A stretch of 64,000 nucleotides of DNA from Haloplanus natans DSM 17983 (lineage in GTDB: Archaea; Halobacteriota; Halobacteria; Halobacteriales; Haloferacaceae): NCBI RefSeq assembly GCF_000427685.1, contig NZ_KE386573.1, positions 372,001-436,000 on the forward strand. Reading direction: 5' to 3'. The notes beneath the pieces are model-generated. The model worked only from the letters and a program-made list of their open reading frames with translations, did not search any database and was not told where the DNA came from. The translations under genes and the position numbers were made by a program. Shown one piece after another: positions 50,809-58,141 of the stretch. Each line of letters opens with the position of its first letter. The stretch's first letter is position 1.

Positions 50809-51648
50809 CTATTCCCACCACCGCCCGCGATCCGGGAACACGATCCGGCTCGTCGACGTGAGGGTCACGGACCACCGCCCGCGATACCAGCTCACCTTCG
50901 CCGCGCGGAATCGCACCCGCTCGCCCTCTCGCACCGTGGGGAGTTGGGATTTTTTGAACACGGTGAACTTCGTCCGCGCCGTGTCGTCACCGATCAGTCC
51001 GGCCTGTTGCACCGAGCCGTTCGTTTCGAACAACGTCTGCACCTCCCCTTCGATGCTCACTTCGCCCCGATCCACCTCGGGCACCGCCTCGATCGGGATC
51101 ACCCGCCCCGGCGCCAACTGCTCGGTTTCGGCCACCTGAATGACCGCCTCGAACAGCTCCCGCCCGGCCAGGACGTGTTCGGCCAACTGCCGCCCGATCG
51201 TCGCCCGCGACAGCCGCCGACTCGACCCCAGGCGCTCGCACAACCGCTGCGCCTGCTGGTTCACCGCCGCCAACTCGTCCTGGGACAGGAACTCCCGTGC
51301 ATCGACCAACTGCGTCTGTGCATGCCGCGTCCGGGCCTGTTCGCGCACGACCTGCCGCGTCCGGGCCTCCCGATCCGAGTCCTGCCGATCGTCGATCCGG
51401 TGTCGTGTCCGTTCGATCTCCCGCTCGCGCGCCTTCAGCTTCTCCTCGTCCGCGAGCGTCTGCCCGAACAGCCGGTCGTCGACCCACTCGTCGTCCGCGT
51501 GGTCGACCTTCGCTTGGGTGTCTTGCTCGACACTTGGCCGGAGCTCCGGGGTGTCGTCCCGCTCCGTGGCCGCCTCGCGCCGCTCGCGTGTTCGTTCGAT
51601 CTGTTCGTCGACCCAAACCTCTTCAGCGATAGCGTCCTTATCTGACAT
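50809..51648 (-). CDS. RPA-like OB-fold ssDNA-binding protein
   Basis: This 279-aa protein has about 110 N-terminal residues that are charged and helical (EKLKAREREIERTRHRIDDRQ). The middle part holds helix segments (LSRATIGRQLAEHVLAGREL), and the C-terminal 110 residues form an OB-fold: RVIPIEAVPEVDRGEVSIEG, DDTARTKFTVFKKSQLPT and GERVRFRAAKVSWYRGRWSV. It probably binds single-stranded DNA during transfer or replication. Its tail is duplicated at 49381-49497. Confidence 0.75.
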   Translation of the reverse strand: MSDKDAIAEEVWVDEQIERTRERREAATERDDTPELRPSVEQDTQAKVDHADDEWVDDRLFGQTLADEEKLKAREREIERTRHRIDDRQDSDREARTRQVVREQARTRHAQTQLVDAREFLSQDELAAVNQQAQRLCERLGSSRRLSRATIGRQLAEHVLAGRELFEAVIQVAETEQLAPGRVIPIEAVPEVDRGEVSIEGEVQTLFETNGSVQQAGLIGDDTARTKFTVFKKSQLPTVREGERVRFRAAKVSWYRGRWSVTLTSTSRIVFPDRGRWWE

Positions 51649-51739
51649 TGGTCATCCCTGACCACGGCGCTGCACGGCGCCCACCCACCGCGCCCTAACG
51701 CGGTGGTTTCTGACGGACCTGCCCGCCAGACATGACTGC

Positions 51740-51789
51740 GCGCGCCGCTCGCGCCGTAGTGAGCGCCCGTATGGGCGCGAGCGGCGCGC
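51740..51789. repeat. perfect 16-bp inverted repeat
   Basis: Arms 51740-51755 and 51774-51789 are fully complementary around an 18-nt loop. It is the longest perfect stem seen in the window. Confidence 0.75.
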
Positions 51790-52305
51790 GCCGACGGGCT
51801 GGCCGAGCAACCAGCCGCGCGCGCCGACCCGCCCAGAGCGAGCGGCCAGCGGAGTCCCCGTTTCGCCCGCGACGCAACCACGTCCGTCGCGGGGCGAAGC
51901 GTCCCGGAAGCCTCCGGAAGTCCGGGACCGAAAGGGGAGACCCGCTGGCGCGAAACCAGACGCGAAGCGACGTGAGAGCGCGAGCCCATTCGGCGAGCGC
52001 GTGGGTCGTGAGCACGGCGGGCCGCCCGGTGGCCCGCCGCGCGCAACGGCCCCGAACGAGCGGCGCAGGCCCGGACCGACGCGCGAGCGCATCGAGCGAG
52101 CGCGTCGCAGCCCGGAATGGTCGGTCGCGAGCGAAGCGAGGCGCGACGGTAGGAGCGCCTCGATGTGAACGGCGACCGGAGGGAGCCGTGAGCAAGCGGA
52201 GGGCCCGCGAACAGCGTGAGCGGGCCGTGTCGGTGAGCTTGCTCACCGACCGGTGGCAGCGGCGCGCGCGGCGTGCCGGGTTGATGCCCGCCTACACAGC
52301 CACCG

Positions 52306-52411
52306 TCGGGTGGGACTGAACGGGGCCGTGCGCTCGCCAGCCGAGACGACGCAAGCACCACCGGCAGGCGGCGCGCAGCGAGTCGCAGGCGGCGAGCGCA
52401 CGGGGGCGTTC
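52306..52411. repeat. Candidate structured RNA element, copy R1
   Basis: GTGGGACTGAACGGGGCC is followed by an 11-bp stem arm GTGCGCTCGCC (52327-52337). A 52-nt interior contains GACGCAAGCACC and GCGCAGCGAG, then the exact partner GGCGAGCGCAC (52390-52400) and GGGGGCGTTC. Copies R2 (53987-54094) and R3 (57880-58040) share the flanks and interior but have other, still paired, stems. Confidence 0.55.
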
Positions 52412-52443
52412 ACATCACCGCCAGAACACTGCCACCACGCCAC

Positions 52444-53496
52444 TCACGTATCTTTCGACCACTGCGCCCGGTCGCTCGCGAATGGGCTCTCCCTCCGATC
52501 CGGAGGCGTCCCGTTGCCCCCTCGGGAGATGTTGACCGCCCGGAACCCCTCGTTCGTCTCGATGACGTCGAACTCGAGGACCGTCTCCTCCTCGCAGTCC
52601 CCGCCTGGAACGTCGCTAACGTGGAAGAAGACGTCCGCGTCGTCAAGAGCCGGCGTCGATATGAAGCCGTACCCGTCGCTATCGTAGTGGACGACGGGGC
52701 CACTGGCGCCGCGAACAACGACTGTTCGTCCCGTCTCCGATCCCACACACGTGAACGCGTGGGCACGCAACGCGCTCCGGGAGTCGAACTGGGCACCACA
52801 GTCGGGACAGCGATGCGTGGAGGGTGACGGCGTCCCGTTCGGTGGCGCAGTGTTTGGGTCACTGCTGGCTCCCGATCCGAGGTTAGTGCTGGTGTCGCCG
52901 TCGGGACAGGCTTCGAGATGCTGCGTCAGCGCGTACTCGGCGATATAGGTCTGCTGACAGTGCGGGCACTCGAATCGCGCGTCACTGGGTCGGGCAGGAC
53001 AGTCGAGCCAGTGTGATCGCAACGAGTCTTCGCTTTCAAATCCCGTTTCGCAGAACTCGCAGGTAACCGCTGGCTCCGTATCGGTGGCCGCGTCGGCGTC
53101 CGTAGTGGCAGTCGCCGTGTGAGCGGTTGTTGTCCCCGACGGCTCGGCTGCCGAGTGCAATTCGGCTGCCGTGATTACCGTGCCAATCTGCTGTTTCCGT
53201 GCTGGTGCCAGCTCGTCCCCGATCTCGTGTAACAGCCACTGGAGCGACTTGACGGTTTGCGTGCTGACGGTTGCTGCAGGCGGGTCGTCTGCCGCTGCGA
53301 CGAGCGCCTGACTGCGCTGGGCCGCCGCTTCGGTTGTTGGACGGAGTTGCCCCGCCAGGATCCCTACGAGTACCAGGCCGTCTGGCACGGTCTCGTCGGG
53401 CAGTGTGCCGAGAACGCGTCGAAACAGCGGGCGTGCTCGAAAGGTACACTGTGCGCTGTCGGCGACAACCGTCGACTCTCTAACCCGAAACGACAT
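52444..53496 (-). CDS. three C2H2-like zinc fingers fused to a cold-shock domain
   Basis: In this 350-aa protein, residues 1-115 form an unrecognised helical domain. Then come three fingers of C-x2-C-x12-H-x3-C type at 146-166 (CEFCETGFESEDSLRSHWLDC), 177-197 and 230-250, and finally a cold-shock domain at about 265-324 with RNP1-like GYGFIS and RNP2-like VFFHVS. Both modules bind nucleic acid. The combination suggests an RNA- or DNA-binding regulator or chaperone of the element. I know of no named family with this architecture. Start ATG 53496 is family-unsupported but reasonable. Confidence 0.82.
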   Translation of the reverse strand: MSFRVRESTVVADSAQCTFRARPLFRRVLGTLPDETVPDGLVLVGILAGQLRPTTEAAAQRSQALVAAADDPPAATVSTQTVKSLQWLLHEIGDELAPARKQQIGTVITAAELHSAAEPSGTTTAHTATATTDADAATDTEPAVTCEFCETGFESEDSLRSHWLDCPARPSDARFECPHCQQTYIAEYALTQHLEACPDGDTSTNLGSGASSDPNTAPPNGTPSPSTHRCPDCGAQFDSRSALRAHAFTCVGSETGRTVVVRGASGPVVHYDSDGYGFISTPALDDADVFFHVSDVPGGDCEEETVLEFDVIETNEGFRAVNISRGGNGTPPDRRESPFASDRAQWSKDT

Positions 53497-53742
53497 GCGC
53501 TCAGTCGAGAGATAGCTACGCGACCACTAATAGAGGTTCACGTAGTGTGCCCGCCCTGACGACTGATCCGATCGGTGCCGACCGCCCTCATCTTCGGCGT
53601 CGCTGGGCGGGGATATCGCGTCCCGACGTGTACGTGGATCGGGAGCCGATTGTCGGCCGCAGCCATGGTGTCAGCGCAGCACGTCGGCTTCCTACTGTGG
53701 GGTGGCCGTGTTCGTCTCGATCGACGATCTATTCGCCCCGAT

Positions 53743-53919
53743 TCACTTGTCGCTGCTACTGTGCTGCTCGACTTCCTGCAGGAAACTCACGTCGGTGAGG
53801 AGCATCGCTGCCACCTGAATCCGATGGGTGTCTGCCGTGGACAACTCCCCGGTCTCGATGTTGCGAAGGGTACTGAGCGCGCGGTGCACGTGATAGCCGG
53901 GCGTGTCGCGTGGGTCCAT
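53743..53919 (-). CDS. 58-aa helical protein, paralogue of 59383-59580
   Basis: MDPRDTPGYHVHRALSTLRN begins this ORF at 53919. The block VHRALSTLRNIETGELSTAD and RIQVAAMLLTDVS repeats in the ORF at 59383-59580 (VHRALSTLRNIETDELPQAD). It is a short amphipathic helix protein with no known family. Hairpin H5 lies only 5 nt before the start codon, so the structure would shield ribosome access. Confidence 0.62.
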   Translation of the reverse strand: MDPRDTPGYHVHRALSTLRNIETGELSTADTHRIQVAAMLLTDVSFLQEVEQHSSSDK

Positions 53920-53924
53920 GTGAA

Positions 53925-53947
53925 GCGCCTCCGCCCGTCGCAGGCGC
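53925..53947 (-). promoter_or_regulatory. 5' hairpin family, H5
   Basis: GCGCCTCCG-CCCGT-CGCAGGCGC, 9-bp arms with one mismatch, has the conserved ACGGG loop on the coding strand. It is preceded there by CTCGGTTTTGC and ends 5 nt from ATG 53919. Confidence 0.6.
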
Positions 53948-53986
53948 GCAAAACCGAGCCAGTCGGGCCGGTCGACCACCCGATGC

Positions 53987-54094
53987 GGGTGGGACTGAAA
54001 GGGGCCGGCGTCTCGGCGAACCCGGACGACGTAAGCACCGCAACGCAGTGAGGAGCGCAGCGAGTCCCGGGAGCCGAGACGCCGGGGGCTTTCG
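53987..54094. repeat. Candidate structured RNA element, copy R2
   Basis: GTGGGACTGAAAGGGGCC leads into stem arm GGCGTCTCGGC (54007-54017) paired exactly with GCCGAGACGCC (54073-54083). The interior contains GACGTAAGCACCGCAACG and GAGCGCAGCGAG, and GGGGGCTTTC follows. It lies in the upstream region of the exonuclease VII operon. Confidence 0.6.
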
Positions 54095-54183
54095 AGGTGC
54101 TCCCAGTGTCACCCGCGTCTCCCACCGCTACCCGCCCCGCCCGTCCCAGTCGTTTAATAGCCCCACCGCCTTCCCACGATCGT

Positions 54184-55401
54184 ATGGGCTCGGAGTCGGC
54201 CCCTGACGAGCAGGCGGTCCCGCGCCGCGCGGTGCTCCAGGACCGCCTCGGCACCGAGGCCGTCACGTTCGTCGACACACTCGGGGCGGAGATCGCAACC
54301 GTCGTCGAGGACGCGCCCGCCCTCACGTTCGACTATGTCGTCGGCGAGGTGTCGGATCACGGCGTCTCGTCGAACGGCCACGTCCACTTCGACCTCACGC
54401 ACGGGGACGCGACGATCCACTGCGTCTGCTTCGCGTCTCGGCGCTCGACCGTCGACGCCGACCTCGACGATGGCCAGCAGGTCGCCGTCACGGGTGACCT
54501 CTCCTACTACGAGGCGAACGGGAGCCTCTCGGTGATCGTCGCCGACGTCGTCACGGTCGGGACGGGGCAGTATCAGCAAACGTACGAGCGAAACCGTGCG
54601 ATCCTCGCCGCGGATGGCCTCCTCGATCCCGAGACCAAGCGGGCACTCCCCACGTCTCCCGACCGGATCGGCCTCGTGACCAGCGCCGAGAGCGATGCAC
54701 GGACGGACGCGGTCACCAGCCTCCGCAATCGCCATCGCGGCGTCGACATCGTCGTTCACGACACGCCGGTCCAGGGCGACGACGCCATGGCCGCGCTCAT
54801 GGGCGCCGTGAGCGAACTGGACGATGCCGCTCGTGTCGACGTGATCGTCGTGACCCGCGGCGGTGGTGCGGATGTCGATCTCCGGGTGTTCAACGAGACG
54901 CCGCTGTGTCGGGTCCTCCACAACACGTCGACACCCGTCGTCGTCGCCGTCGGCCACGACGCGGATCGCACCCTCGCTGGTGCGGTGGCCGACGAGCGCG
55001 TGATGACGCCGACTGACGTGGGTCGCATCGTTCCCGACGTGACGGCCCTCGCCGAGGAGTGCGAGACGCTTCGACACCGCCTCGACACGGCGTATGCGGG
55101 TGTGGTTGAGGACCGCCTCGGGACGCTGGCCGGGCGGCTGGATCGGGCGTATCGCGACCACACTGCGACGCGACTGATGACGCTCCGGACCGACCTCGAT
55201 CACGCCTACGACACGCGGGTGACCCAGCATCTGACGGCGCTCGACGAACGCCTGGCGACGGCGTGGACGGGGTTCGAGCGGCAGCGCGCGCATCGCCAGC
55301 AAACTGACCGCTATCGCCGCCAGCGCCGCCGCCTCGTCGCGGCCCTCGTGGTACTGGGCCTCGTCGTCGTGATACTCGCGCTGGTCCTGATCCTCTCATG
55401 A
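54184..55401 (+). CDS. xseA: exodeoxyribonuclease VII large subunit, C-terminal transmembrane tail
   Basis: This 405-aa protein starts at ATG 54184, 37 nt after GTTTAATAG. The N-terminal OB-fold binds ssDNA (FDYVVGEVSDHGVSSNGHVH...). The catalytic core shows TSPDRIGLVTSAESDARTD, VVTRGGGADVDLRVFNE and VGHDADRTL. A coiled-coil follows, and the last about 20 residues (LVAALVVLGLVVVILALVLI) are a hydrophobic helix not normal for XseA. This would anchor the nuclease to the membrane. It overlaps xseB by 4 nt. Confidence 0.88.
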   Translation: MGSESAPDEQAVPRRAVLQDRLGTEAVTFVDTLGAEIATVVEDAPALTFDYVVGEVSDHGVSSNGHVHFDLTHGDATIHCVCFASRRSTVDADLDDGQQVAVTGDLSYYEANGSLSVIVADVVTVGTGQYQQTYERNRAILAADGLLDPETKRALPTSPDRIGLVTSAESDARTDAVTSLRNRHRGVDIVVHDTPVQGDDAMAALMGAVSELDDAARVDVIVVTRGGGADVDLRVFNETPLCRVLHNTSTPVVVAVGHDADRTLAGAVADERVMTPTDVGRIVPDVTALAEECETLRHRLDTAYAGVVEDRLGTLAGRLDRAYRDHTATRLMTLRTDLDHAYDTRVTQHLTALDERLATAWTGFERQRAHRQQTDRYRRQRRRLVAALVVLGLVVVILALVLILS

Positions 55402-55583
55402 CCGACGACATCGACGCCAAGATCGACCGCCTCGAAACGATCATCGAGCAACTGGAACAGGGGGAGGTCTCCCTCGACCGCGCCACCGCCCTGCACACCG
55501 AGGGCCGTGAGATCCTCGCCGAACTCGACGCGGAGGTAGCACTCGACGAGGACACGGTGGACGAGGTGACCGAGCAGTCCTGA
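55398..55583 (+). CDS. xseB: exodeoxyribonuclease VII small subunit
   Basis: This 61-aa helical protein reads MTDDIDAKIDRLETIIEQLE, QGEVSLDRATALHTEGREIL: the XseB coiled-coil pattern. ATG overlaps the xseA stop (ATGA). Together they form exonuclease VII, which degrades single-stranded DNA and could trim transfer intermediates. Confidence 0.87.
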   Translation: MTDDIDAKIDRLETIIEQLEQGEVSLDRATALHTEGREILAELDAEVALDEDTVDEVTEQS

Positions 55584-56088
55584 ACCGGGTGTGCCTTCCG
55601 CGCGCCGCGTTTCATCCTCGCCCGCTCCGTTCGTCGTCGTCACGCTGCCCCCGAGCCACGCTGCCGATCAGATGGATCCCTGGTCCCGCCTGCGGGTCAC
55701 CACTTCCGTCGATGCCCCGACGTGCCACCCGACTCGACGGCCGAGCCCCGAGTCTGACCGTCGTCCCGGCCGGACCCCCGTTTGCGCTGCCGGCAGCCGC
55801 CCAGTCCCGGGCGCGGCGTTCCTCGGCGTTCGGGCTGGACACGTCACATTCGAGCACTTGGCGACGCTGCCCGTGGCTTCCTAGCGACGATCGCTGCTGC
55901 GGATGAGGCGTGGCTTGCGGACAGTTGCCCCGAATATCCTGCCGGACAAACCGCGTGAGAACACCGTAGCGCACGTTTGCGTGGGGCTGATGACGTCGCT
56001 TCGAGTATGACTTCGAGACCGGTCATCCCCTACTGCAATAGGGTGAGACGAACATTCAGGCGTAAGGCGCGAGTATATTCTGTAAGGA
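55584..56088. other. gene-free stretch
   Basis: About 505 bases with only overlapping, uncorrelated ORFs. Apart from the AT-rich promoter before the next gene (GCGAGTATATTCTGT at 56067-56081) I see no structure here. Confidence 0.4.
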
Positions 56089-56358
56089 ATGCCGATCACT
56101 GAAGACGCGGCGATCACGAGTACGGGGCAGGTGACGATTCCGAAGCGGATTCGCGACCGACTCGGTCTCGACGCTGGGACGGGGATCGAGTTTATTCTCG
56201 ACGATAATGGAACTGTGCACGTCCGCCCAAAGGAACCGGCGAGGGAGCGCCTTCGAGCGATCAGGACGCAACTGGCGTCGCACGATGTCGACCTGGAGGC
56301 GACGCGCCGCGAGTCGAAGGCGGCGTGGGAGTCCCGGTACGACGGGGACGCCCCGTGA
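56089..56358 (+). CDS. AbrB-family antitoxin
   Basis: This 89-aa protein has ITSTGQVTIPKRIRDRLGLD, FILDDNGTVHVRPKEPAR and a basic/acidic helical tail. A promoter with GTATATTCTG precedes the ATG. Its partner VapC gene follows directly but is truncated. Confidence 0.88.
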   Translation: MPITEDAAITSTGQVTIPKRIRDRLGLDAGTGIEFILDDNGTVHVRPKEPARERLRAIRTQLASHDVDLEATRRESKAAWESRYDGDAP

Positions 56359-56482
56359 TCTTCCTCGATTCGTGGGTATGGCTCGAATATCTCTGCAGCG
56401 GCGCCACGGACGAGGCCGCCGAGGCGGCCATCGAACGTGCCAACACCGCCGATGAAGGCGGGCTCATCGCGCCGACAGGTTC
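56355..56482 (+). pseudogene. truncated VapC (PIN) toxin
   Basis: From GTG 56355 the frame gives MIFLDSWVWLEYLCSGATDE... to LIAPT, with the first catalytic Asp in FLDSW. After about 42 codons PIN similarity stops where an IS-end-like segment begins (56483 onward). The remaining acidic residues and core helices are lost, so the toxin is inactive while its antitoxin persists. Confidence 0.75.
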
Positions 56483-56590
56483 GAAGCCGCGTTTACGGAC
56501 AAGCCCCACCCTCAATGAGCGACCCCGATAGGGTGAGCGAAGTAGGGCGGGGTAGGTGACTCCGTGAGCGGAGTCACCACCCGTGCTGAA
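56483..56590. mobile_element. IS-end remnant with hairpins
   Basis: The segment CCCCACCCTCAATGAGCGAC ... TAGGGTGAGCG ... GTAGGGCGGGG has paired CACCCT/AGGGTG arms. A perfect hairpin GTGACTCCG-TGAG-CGGAGTCAC (56556-56577) follows. This resembles the 3' end region of IS200/IS605-type elements. It interrupts the VapC gene; no transposase gene remains. Confidence 0.45.
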
Positions 56591-56698
56591 TAGCGGGCAC
56601 GAGTCGGTCACGGGGAAGTTGCCTTCCGGGGTGGGTGCCCGGGTTCATCATGGAGTGCGCCGAACCCTTTTAAGATACGTCGCCCAACAACGAGCACG

Positions 56699-56968
56699 AT
56701 GGCCAGTTCGACCAGGGAGAGTGACGCTCACGACGGTGAGATTCGTCTCTGGCAGGAGGACGACTGGTGGATCGCAACGGACGTGGACACGGGAGTCACG
56801 ACGCAGGGCGAGTCCAGAACGGCCGCGCTGGAGAATCTGGACGACGCGGTGGCCTTGTACGACGGTGAGCGTGGCCGCCCGCCGACCGACGAGGAACTAC
56901 GCGCCGCGGGCATCGAGCCTGCCGAGAACACCACGGGCACACGCGACCCGCCGGACGTTCTCGACTGA
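56699..56968 (+). CDS. HicB-family antitoxin
   Basis: This 89-aa protein has the HicB core IRLWQEDDWWIATDVDTGVT and GESRTAALENLDDAVALYDG, then an extended tail. The start ATG 56699 follows TTTTAAGATACG. It precedes hicA by 3 nt, as in archaeal hicBA operons. Confidence 0.85.
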   Translation: MASSTRESDAHDGEIRLWQEDDWWIATDVDTGVTTQGESRTAALENLDDAVALYDGERGRPPTDEELRAAGIEPAENTTGTRDPPDVLD

Positions 56969-56971
56969 TTG

Positions 56972-57223
56972 ATGGGGCGGGCTACGTTCTCTGGGATGGA
57001 GGTGGTGAAAGTACTAGTAAACACGGGTGGATTCGAGTGGCGACGAACGACTGGAGACCACGCACAACTGTACTACGCACACCCGACGAACAAAGATGAC
57101 CGCCGACAGGTGACGGTCCCGCTGCACGACGAACCTCGTACCGGGACGCTCCGGGACATCGCCGAACGCGCCGGAGCGAACGATTTCAACGCGTTCTGTG
57201 AGTGGATCGACCGAAACGTCTGA
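56972..57223 (+). CDS. HicA-family mRNA interferase toxin
   Basis: This 83-aa protein starts at ATG 56972, with TTG 56969 as an alternative. FSGMEVVKVLVNTGGFEWRR, then GDHAQLYYAHP with the catalytic His, then RRQVTVPLHDEPRTGTLRDI: a double-stranded-RNA-binding-like HicA fold. It is the last intact toxin of the cluster. Confidence 0.85.
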   Translation: MGRATFSGMEVVKVLVNTGGFEWRRTTGDHAQLYYAHPTNKDDRRQVTVPLHDEPRTGTLRDIAERAGANDFNAFCEWIDRNV

Positions 57224-57500
57224 GACAGGTCGGACAGACCCGTGTCGGAATACTAGCGGATCCGCCCCGGCGTGATGGATGCATAGCGCGAGTCGATCAC
57301 TCTGGTCGGTGAGTGTAGTGATCACCGCCGTGGCGATCCGCACCCGGTGGTGTTTCGAATGCGATCGTGCCACGCCGTGTCGGCCGCCGTCGCTGTTGAC
57401 GCCCGTTCCAGTCCGTGCTCCGGACACAATAGTCCCCGTACCCGGCGTCCGACGGCCCCTCAATCCGACCCGGTTACCCCACTGGCGTGGGGAGTGACCC

Positions 57501-57845
57501 TCACGCTTCGGCGCCAGTGCCGGTGGTGACGCGGTCCTCGTCCTCGCTCCCGTCATCGTCATCGGTCACTGTCACCTCGAAATCCTCGATCGAGTAGTCC
57601 GTCCGGCTCAGTCGTTCAGCGATCAGACACTTCCGGGTGCGATCGAGTTGCTCCCAGTGGAGGTGTGCCGGTGGATCCGCAGCCAGCGCATCGAACCGCT
57701 CGATCACGACGGTATTGACGAACCGATCGAACTCGCCGCACACCGTGCAGGTTCGGGACAGATGTGAGACGTCGAACTCGCGCGTAATGGTCTCGTCCAT
57801 ACACCCGATACATCGGTACTTCGAGACTTGACTCACGTTCTCCAT
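57501..57845 (-). CDS. haloarchaeal zinc-binding protein with two CxxC motifs
   Basis: This 114-aa protein contains YRCIGCMDETITREFDVSHL, CTVCGEFDRFVN and LHWEQLDRTRKCLIAERLSR, a combination found in a conserved haloarchaeal small protein as I recall. The last 25 residues are acidic. It may bind nucleic acid through its zinc site. No hairpin of the 5' family precedes it. Confidence 0.7.
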   Translation of the reverse strand: MENVSQVSKYRCIGCMDETITREFDVSHLSRTCTVCGEFDRFVNTVVIERFDALAADPPAHLHWEQLDRTRKCLIAERLSRTDYSIEDFEVTVTDDDDGSEDEDRVTTGTGAEA

Positions 57846-57879
57846 TCGGGCGCAGCGGGTTTGTATTCAGGGCTCGGAC

Positions 57880-58040
57880 CGCGTGTGGCTGAACGGGGCC
57901 GATGGCTTAGGGCGCCCGGCCGTCCACGGTGACTTTACCGACGTGAGTTCAGGAGCGCGCCGCTCTTCGGGTGACGCAAGCACCGCAACGGAGTGAAGAG
58001 CGCAGCGAGGCCCGGGAGCCGTGCCGTCGGGGGTATTTGA
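57880..58040. repeat. Candidate structured RNA element, copy R3
   Basis: GTGTGGCTGAACGGGGCC opens the element. CCGATGGC (57899-57906) pairs with GCCGTCGG (58023-58030) with one G-U pair. The interior is about 55 nt longer than in R1 and R2 but retains GACGCAAGCACCGCAACG, GAGCGCAGCGAG and CCCGGGAGCC. It lies upstream of the minus-strand zinc-finger gene. Confidence 0.55.
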
Positions 58041-58141
58041 GACGGTCACAGATACCTCCCCCTTCGGTCCAGTAAGCCGAATCGCTCTGCTGGCGACATG
58101 GAAATCGAGAGATCTCCGATGGATCCCGCAGGGGAGGAGCG

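Larger units (their letters stand above)
51649..52443. other. hairpin-rich gene-free region
   Basis: About 795 bases without a convincing gene; the ORFs are Arg-rich shadows. Perfect palindromes occur in succession: GCGCGCCGCTCGCGCC and GGCGCGAGCGGCGCGC (51740-51755/51774-51789), GGCGGGCC/GGCCCGCC (52016-52038), GGCCCGC/GCGGGCC (52202-52226) and TCGGTGAGC/GCTCACCGA (52230-52249). Element R1 follows (52306-52411). It is a candidate for an origin of transfer or replication, or a long structured RNA. Confidence 0.5.

Noticed and set aside
51732-52319. 195-codon plus-strand ORF in the hairpin-rich region
   Set aside because: The product is an Arg/Ala-rich shadow of GC palindromes with no conserved motif; the region is better explained as structured non-coding DNA.
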